Origin: Pocillopora verrucosa
Lineage: Eukaryota > Cnidaria > Anthozoa > Scleractinia > Pocilloporidae
Direction of reading: 5' to 3'
NCBI RefSeq assembly: GCF_036669915.1
Contig: NC_089320.1
Span: 18,969,868 to 19,033,867 of the forward strand
Length of the DNA: 64,000 nucleotides
The translations under genes and the position numbers were made by a program. This document shows, in pieces, positions 57,501 through 64,000 of this stretch. The first letter of the stretch is position 1. The number at the start of each line of letters is the position of its first letter. The notes beneath the pieces were generated by a model. The model was not told where the DNA came from, ran no database searches, and worked only from the letters and a program-made list of their open reading frames with translations.

Positions 57501-60500
57501 GACAGAACCAAACTCAATCCCTCAAAATGGGACGTCCCCATACGATGACCATGATGAAAGAGATGAGTCCACTACAAATGACAGCAGCGGTGCTAACATG
57601 ACAACAGGTACCATTCTATTCCCCTTTTTTTTTCAATAACCGAAGAGAAAAAAAAAGTGCGGACGAAAGAAATCAACCGAAATGTTTGCATAATTCAGAT
57701 GGTCTATGAGCGACATTCTGTTGCCCTCTGCCATCTTGGTGCTTCCATACTTTCCGAAAAGACGGACGCAAACTTTCTATATATGGGATAGAAAGTTATA
57801 AACTATATACCCTGCAGATACGTGATGGCAAATGATACCAGCATAAAAATAACTTTTGGCTTTTAATATTGTAATCTAAACAGGCTTGGTTTTCAATAAC
57901 TATTCGTAATGGAGGTAAAGATAAATCTTTAGGTGGCCAAATTATTAAAAAATCTGTGGCGTTGCAAGTCTTTCTGGTTTTTTTTTTAATGAAAAAGTAC
58001 CTTTAAAGGCATTTGTAATCTGTAGTTTTCACTTCACAAATGAAGACATCACCTCAAAGTGTTTTTATTTTTGAAATTCAATTTTGAAAGTAATGAAACC
58101 ACTCTGAATTTCTCTATCCCGTTTTTCATTTTAGAGAGCACTACAGAATCCAATAATAAACACATTGCACTCAAGGACCTAGTAAATAAAGGTAAGCCCT
58201 ATGTGCTGGCCAAAGAGCTGTAGAAAATATCTTTCGTTTTTGAAATTCAGTTTACATTGCCCTCTTCCTCTGCCCTCCTTTCATTCTTTTTGTATTCACA
58301 AGCAGCGCACGTGATTTCGCAAATTAGACATTGAAAACTGACGTGCACATTTTTCGCCCACTTTTGTCATTTGTTTTACAGAGTTGTTAGTTAGTTGTAT
58401 CGAGCTTTGTTCGCGCAAATTTTTACCCGTTGTTCGCAATTTCAAGAATTTTCGGAGTTTTCATTTTAGCCAAATGCTGTGGCTATTTAAAAAAAGTTCA
58501 ATATATAATTTTCTACTGAGTTTGAACTTTAGGCTCTTTTTTCGTAAATGGAGTTTTTACAAGGGTCAGATATTTTGATTGTGTGATACGTTTTATTAAA
58601 TTTATTATTTCCTCCTCGCCATCCTACCTCTTACTGCGCTCTCAACGTTTTCCTGTCGATGCTCGTGCATTGGTGCAAAACGGGTGCTCGGAGACAATTG
58701 TACAGAAGATATATTTTCATATTCTCTATCTTAATTCCATTGGTAACCAGTTTCCTAAATCTTACATAATAACGAGAACCACCACTGCATTTCACTTTCA
58801 CAAAAATGTTGGTTTTACTCTTCCCTTAAACCCTTCTAATGATGCATTCTGGTGTTACAGTTTGCTCTGCAAAAGCCGATATTGGAATCCTGATTGATGG
58901 CTCATCATCAGTAACGGAAGCTAACTTCGCCAAGTTGTTAGACTTTACAAAGAGCCTGTCTAAATCCTTCTCGGTGTCTAAGGATCACACCCACATTGCA
59001 GTTGCCACCGCGTCCAGAGGTCCGCGCATGAGTTTTGATTTTGAGGGATTCAATGACATTCCGAGCCTCGACACAGCAATATCCCGCATATCATACAATG
59101 GTGGACCATTTTTGTTAGGTAATTGGGCAAGTGGACCATCAAATTTACTGATTTAAGCCAGTTACGAATTAAAGCTTAAACGTCATTTAAAGAGGTGACT
59201 TGAGAGTAACGTGGTAAGCAGAACCATAACGGTGACTTCCGTTGTTAACAATTAAAAAGTGAGAATCACTTGTTGGTTTGGCTTTATGAGAACCTACACT
59301 ACATTTATGTATCTAAATATTCCAAATTCGTGTGAATATTTAACAGATAACCTTCCCATGACATGAAAAAAAAATAGATATGAACTAGTATTTGAAATTT
59401 TATCTCAATATACTCTTTATTACTCATTGCAGGATCAAGTCTAACTGGCGTAAAAACCAGCTGGTTTAAGAATAGTGGTCGTAAAAGTATTCCTCAACTT
59501 CTTCTTGTCCTGGCCACTGCATCATCAATTGATGACATCGCAGTACCGTCACGTGAGATGCGAGACCGAGGTGTTCGAATTGAGGCCGTGGGGATTGGGT
59601 CTGGGTTTGAAGGGGGGCAGCTGAAAGAGATAGCAACACATCCTGCACAAGATCACGTGCTGGCTGTATCCAAATATGAGCTGCTACCTATGATTAGACC
59701 GCTGCTGACCTTCAGGATGTGCAGAGGTAAGATTTGTATCAGCGAAGCGATAAAACCAGCGATAGTGCCGACTTTTTTAATTGTGAGGCCTACTTTCTCC
59801 ACATTATTTTAATACCACGATGTTCAATACATATTCTTTGTTGATATCGTATGTTATACTACAATCTCTTCCCAATAGAGGAATAAAATCTTTCATAATA
59901 ATTTATGGGAACAAGCTGAGTACCTTATTGACAAAAATTAAACGCCCTCATTTTTATACCAAGATTGCCATTAACATTTACAAGTTGTAACTGAGGTTGA
60001 ACATATCAAGTTCTGCGATTGCAACATATCACTCAGTTTTGTAGCAGTCACTTACATGATTTAATGATTTATGAATCTACAGCTGTCGGAGGGAAACTTA
60101 TTGCAAGACCAGATTCAGGTAAAATTTTTATTTATAATTCTTTTATAGTCTTTTCAAAGAGCGTGTCATTCTAGTTTTTGAAACGTTGAGCGGCCTCAAT
60201 ATACGTTTCTATACATTCATTTAATTCAGTGTTTTAATTCCTAAAAAACTGTCGTAAGTGATGAAGGTTTTGTAACGGAATATTTAAAATTTTTAAAGAT
60301 GCAGATCCTGATCCTGATGTAATGGTATCTAATTCATCTACTGCTGCTAATCAAACTATTACGAATGAGCAGCAGCCACTACCTGGAATCAACCACGTAA
60401 AAAACGATTCAAATGTTGGCAAGGAAATGACAGTAGATCCAACCATGAAACAAGAAAGACAGCCAAGTAAACTGGCAGCTACCTTAAAGCAGTTGGATCA

Positions 60501-61382
60501 ATACAAAATGATTCGCCAACAAAAGAATTTGGAAAATAGCAGCACAGAACAACAAGATGCAATAGAACACAACTCAACTGCAACAAATAAATCGCAACAA
60601 GATGAGATTGAGAAAGAAAAGCTCAGGAAGGTAATTGTACAAAGAATCTATCATCTATTCTTTCAACACCTATCGCCTTGTGGTCAAAACCCGATTTCTT
60701 ATTATGAGGTGGCTATAAAATCTTTGACGGTCCGATAATAGTAAGGTCACTCTTTTCAGGATATAAGAAGAAAGCTTTATTCGTTGATACGTCGGCTTGG
60801 CGGAACAAAGAAAGACGTAAGGGCTGCTTACAGATCTATCATCTACAACATAAATGGACACCACGATAGTAAGTATTCCCATTGTTGTCGCACTAAACGT
60901 GCACGCCAGATTCTCTATCCTCTACATGTACATCTACCTTTCCTTTTTTTCAATTTAAGTACCCTCGTCAAGCACCCTTTTGGTTTATATTTACGATTGG
61001 ACGTTAATCTCTAAAATTAATGCCTACAACGTTTCTCGACAGTTGACCACCATTTTCCAAGAAAACAGAATTTTGCATAGTGTTCCTATGGACAAGGTCA
61101 TTTTTTCCTTATCCTGTCCGTGCTTATTATCTCTCCCGAAAACCTTCAGTGTCTCTTTGTTTGGTAGTTTCAACAGGATAGAGATAACAAAGTTGCATGA
61201 CATGCAGATTATATATATTTTCGCTAATTCCACCCCTCATTACTACAGCTGAATACTGCAAAGACCACCACGATCTGTGCAAACAATGGAATACAGATAA
61301 CCTTTGTGAAAAGGGGAACGATATCATTGATGCACAATCCGTGCAGAGAGTGTGTCCAAAATCCTGCCAAGTCTGTTTCTGA
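51555..61382 (+). CDS. Gene H: secreted protein with three vWA domains and terminal ShKT
   Basis: Exons 51555-51639, 52334-52375, 52758-53339, 53731-53757, 54150-54179, 54423-54461, 55004-55054, 55211-55261, 55749-55790, 55911-56606, 57290-57607, 58135-58191, 58861-59118, 59433-59726, 60083-60118, 60299-60630, 60760-60868, 61249-61382; 3,183 nt, 1,060 residues. Signal peptide from MFLHEKGSSFRSLGYFVF; vWA at 43-236, 317-548 and 674-857; acidic micro-exons 237-316; acidic Ser/Asp-rich 549-654; Gln/Asn-rich 870-980; basic helix 981-1016; ShKT 1017-1060. All introns are phase 1 except 60631-60759 (phase 0). An upstream in-frame ATG at 51462 exists, but the 51555 ATG gives the better signal peptide. 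Same family as gene G, in opposite orientation. Confidence 0.85.
52758..53339 (+). CDS. Gene H vWA 1
   Basis: 194 codons. Motif 1 SGSYK and motif 3 VLLSKRSEDA: MIDAS lost. Cys before strand 1 (KACNTL) and at the end (KLCRG). Confidence 0.88.
54150..55790 (+). CDS. Gene H acidic micro-exon series
   Basis: Five exons, 54150-54179, 54423-54461, 55004-55054, 55211-55261 and 55749-55790, preceded by 53731-53757, all phase 1-1. They repeat the theme TPxxSE/VTPD/PSEEPD/PSEETD, which suggests exon duplication of a short acidic spacer. Confidence 0.75.
54874..54914. repeat. Poly-C / pyrimidine tract
   Basis: A run of 14 C followed by C/T-rich DNA, in an intron of gene H. Confidence 0.9.
55911..56606 (+). 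CDS. Gene H vWA 2 with basic C-terminal extension
   Basis: 232 codons. Motif 1 QSSGK (Asp lost), motif 3 VVTDGKSSDD intact. The domain is followed by about 30 basic residues (LLLRKARKSGKKKN) before a phase-1 donor. Confidence 0.88.
57290..57607 (+). CDS. Gene H acidic Ser/Asp/Asn-rich exon
   Basis: 106 codons with SSSSDDDTFED and several N-glycosylation sequons (NHS, NGT, NMT). Unstructured spacer, no Cys. Confidence 0.82.
58861..59726 (+). CDS. Gene H vWA 3, split over two exons
   Basis: Exons 58861-59118 and 59433-59726. Motif 1 DGSSS intact; motif 3 VLATASSIDD lacks TDG. The intron is phase 1 and lies after the GPFLLG turn, further into the domain than the phase-0 split in gene F, so it is an independent intron position. 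Confidence 0.87.
60299..60868 (+). CDS. Gene H Gln/Asn-rich and basic helical exons
   Basis: Exon 60299-60630 (polar, QQ/KQ-rich) joins in phase 0 to 60760-60868 (DIRRKLYSLIRRLGG, basic). No homologue recognised. Confidence 0.72.
61249..61382 (+). CDS. Gene H terminal ShKT exon
   Basis: Cys pattern: YCKDHHDLC, LC, VCPKSCQVC, then Phe and TGA. Unlike the minus-strand ShKT exons it carries its own stop and no phase-2 donor. Confidence 0.9.
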
Positions 61383-63300
61383 TATCTGGTGTCTCAGGTT
61401 TGTTATCTCATGAAATGGCCCTAATTATAGGATCTCTAGCCTGAGCGTAATTTACCTTACCAAAAGATGTTATATCATGAAAAAAAACCAAACAAACAAA
61501 CAAAAAACCAGAAAGAAAAAAGCGAGCAAAAATTGACAAATAATGAAAGAAGTGATTTTCTGCCCACCAGAGATATTTCCGAATATAGGTCGACAGGTCT
61601 GTTATTAAAACAATTAAAAATCATCCCTGGGCAAAGAGAAAAATGAGAAAGGAAAAAACCACTTTATCACAGATTGGAATTTATGTTTGAGCTTTGTCGT
61701 GACTTGAACCACCTTTGTTTTCTTCAACAGGAGATTCCGATGAACGAGCACAGAAGTTATCAGTAGCTTACAGTATGACAAGAATGGAAATGTTTAGTTA
61801 TCAAAAATTTGATAGATAAGTTAAGGGACAGAATTAAAGATCGTTACCATATTTGTAAATTAGCTTCGATTATGTAAGTATAGGTCGATCACTTTTAGGC
61901 TTTAAAAATGCTTATAAATACTTTACTTTAGAGCGTATCGGCAGCATTAAATCACACAGTGTTTAAAGATCATTTGACAAATTGATCTTTTTTAAGGAAG
62001 AAATGTAATTCTGAGGAGAAAAGCGTTCCTTACTGCATGGCATGAAATATGAAGAGAGTCTGTATCTGTTTTGAAATACATGAGCAATATCTTTGAGTTT
62101 TCTCAGTCTTCAGTCGTTTAATATGGGTTCCTTACAAATGAAAATATTAGAGAGAGTAATATTGTATTCTCGTATGGGTATAATTCCGCAATGACGCAGA
62201 GTAAAAAATTATATACAATCCAGAGATTATATCCAAGAAAAGAGAACACATCGTTGGGATAGCTAAGCTGCTAATTCATAAGTGCCTTCATCTCTTTTTT
62301 AACTTTTTCCTTTTCTTTTCTTTTCTTCCATTCATCTTTTTCCGTCCCCTGTGTTTTTTCTTATGTTACTCTATTTTACACTGAACTAATCTAATGTTTG
62401 GAAATATATCGATCAGATAATTATACCTGCTAAGTACTCACAGCATCAATAAATAGTTATCTGATGCGTAGGTAAATGATTAAATACGATGTATTTTAGG
62501 AATAAATTTAAACAAATAAGGAAAGAAATATATCTTTTGGAACAAACAATCTCCTCGGTATATGTAGCAAGATATATATTTTGATAAGCTGGAGTGAGGT
62601 AAAGGCTGCAAAAAATCAGCTGCAGGTTTTTCTATTTTTTCCCAGCAACTGTTTAAAGAAACAAATATTGACATACCCTTGCCAACCACACACTTCTTGA
62701 CAAATTTTTGCTGCAAATTATATCCAAAGGTTGCAATATTTAGGCAAATTGATTTCATGTCTGCCCGAAACATACATTTTCGAGATGTAGTAAGCGGTTT
62801 CAAGTTTTTCCTCCCTGCTGCTATACTTTGATACTATCACAGCGTCATTTAGTTGATTTCTAGTATGAATGCATAAGCATTTGGTGGACTGCTTATTTTC
62901 CTTTAGATTGTGTGCTTCTGGGCCGAAGGCGGAAAACCCTTGTCCCTTCTTCATTACCAAAAAAAAAAAAAAAAAGATATTAGTAACAACCAAGCTTCGA
63001 GGGGAAAATATTTTTAGCTTAAGTCAAATTCGGGCAAACACAGCCGGCGGAAAATCCAGACAGCTGGGCGAATTTTTGTTGAAACAGCTTCCCACATGGC
63101 AACAGCTGATACTATTTCTGTTTAACCTAATACTTACTAACCAATCACGAAAATGTTTAAATCTGTACGAGAATTGAAGGAGGATCAACTCTTATTGGTC
63201 CACACCATCGTTCGTCGAGTACTTATACGAGGTATACTAGGTGATCAGATACCTTAGAAGCTTTCCGTGTGATTGTTGGAGAAGGGAACTGATTCCTAAG
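61383..63300. other. Intergenic region between genes H and I
   Basis: Contains the H 3' flank, a poly-A run at about 62958-62976 and the upstream flank of I. No exon recognised. Confidence 0.55.
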
Positions 63301-63928
63301 ATGAAGATTCTTTTCTCGCTTGCTGTAATCCTCGCGGTTGGTCTTGTATTGGCCCAAGAACCTCCACTCCCGCCGCCACCGGGACCAGAACCCCCAGGAC
63401 CAGAACCCCCAGGGCCAGAACCCCCAGGACCAGAACCTCCGGGGCCACAACCCCCAGGGCCACAACCACCAGGAGGAAAACATCCGAAAGACGTGAGTAT
63501 TAACTTTTCCCTTTTTCTCAAAAATGAAACTGAGTGCTCACGTACAAGAAGAGGTACAGTGTTGAGACGTCCGAGCTGAAAGCAATCACCACCTCCTTTG
63601 ATCAAAGATATTTTCAGTTAAGGGTCGAAAGAAATCTAGGAATACATTTGTTTCAAAACAATCACTTCAGCTCTCGCTGACTTTTTGTAATATTGTTCTT
63701 TGTTCTCATTGGTTAGGTTGATTACCGTGGTTAGTTCAATCGAAATATGTCCTACTCAGATCGACGATAAAATACGTAAGCCCTACAATTTAAAACGATG
63801 AGCCTTATGTTTTAACTGCAGCATTTCTTTGTGATTAGATTTGTTTGGATGAGTGGAACGCATGCGTGGAGTCCGGGGAGGGTTTTGGTTGCTTACCAAA
63901 ATACTATGAATGCCTAAATGCCTACACA
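63301..63928 (+). CDS. Gene I (partial): secreted PPGPE-repeat, Cys-rich protein
   Basis: Exon 1 63301-63492 and exon 2 63839-63928, joined in phase 0, with a further donor ACA|GTAAGT leading out of the window. Exon 1: MKILFSLAVILAVGLVLAQ signal peptide, then a PPGPE/PPGPQ pentapeptide repeat. Exon 2: ICLDEWNAC, GCLPKY, ECLN, Cys spaced x6, x9, x6. Not recognised. Possibly a small structural or glue-like secreted protein (inference). It is not related in sequence to the vWA/ShKT family. Confidence 0.75.
63381..63476 (+). repeat. 15-bp coding minisatellite (PPGPE)n
   Basis: About six units of GGACCAGAACCCCCA with Glu-to-Gln changes in the last copies. Encodes the Pro-rich repeat of gene I. 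Confidence 0.88.
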
Positions 63929-64000
63929 GTAAGTAAAGCATTTACAATCAATTAAAATTTATATATCTTTGACTACAATTTATAACTCTTTACGACATGT

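Overview
This window is animal nuclear DNA: AT-rich, dense in introns, with exons bounded by GT/AG sites. ShKT domains, runs of von Willebrand factor A (vWA) domains, a tRNA-derived SINE and minicollagen-like Pro/Cys-rich stretches point to a cnidarian, probably an anthozoan such as a stony coral. That assignment is an inference; no species is claimed.

The window is one cluster of secreted, extracellular-matrix-like genes. I joined exons by hand from splice sites, intron phase and open frame. Seven gene models result, plus the start of an eighth. On the minus strand, from right to left: G (50052-35232, signal peptide, 8 vWA, ShKT, basic tail; 2,012 aa); B (33636-30226, Pro/Cys-rich with a 7-Cys run, ShKT, tail; 427 aa); C (28357-26353, small ShKT protein; 142 aa); D (25995-19386, 1 vWA, mucin-like and Pro/Thr-rich exons, ShKT, tail; 1,084 aa); E (18389-14604, Ser/Thr/Lys-rich, ShKT, tail; about 590 aa); F (from about 13307 running off the left edge; at least 7 vWA). 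On the plus strand: H (51555-61382, 3 vWA, acidic micro-exons, terminal ShKT; 1,060 aa) and I (63301 to beyond the right edge, signal peptide, PPGPE repeat, Cys-rich exon).

Two structural rules unify the cluster. Almost every internal exon is phase 1-1, the classic shuffling phase. In the five minus-strand genes whose 3' ends are seen, the ShKT exon is exactly 130 nt, enters in phase 1, leaves in phase 2, and is followed by a terminal exon that is usually basic. In H the ShKT exon itself carries the stop. Every multi-exon model gives a coding length divisible by three, an internal check on the joins.

Gene F contains a colinear internal duplication of about 5.4 kb (three vWA domains per unit). 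G and H are divergent, with 1.5 kb between their start codons. Most vWA domains have damaged MIDAS metal-site motifs, so many are probably structural or act in metal-independent binding. Other features are tRNA-SINE copies in a G intron, a long near-perfect inverted repeat in a D intron, a relic vWA exon fragment in G, and several microsatellites.
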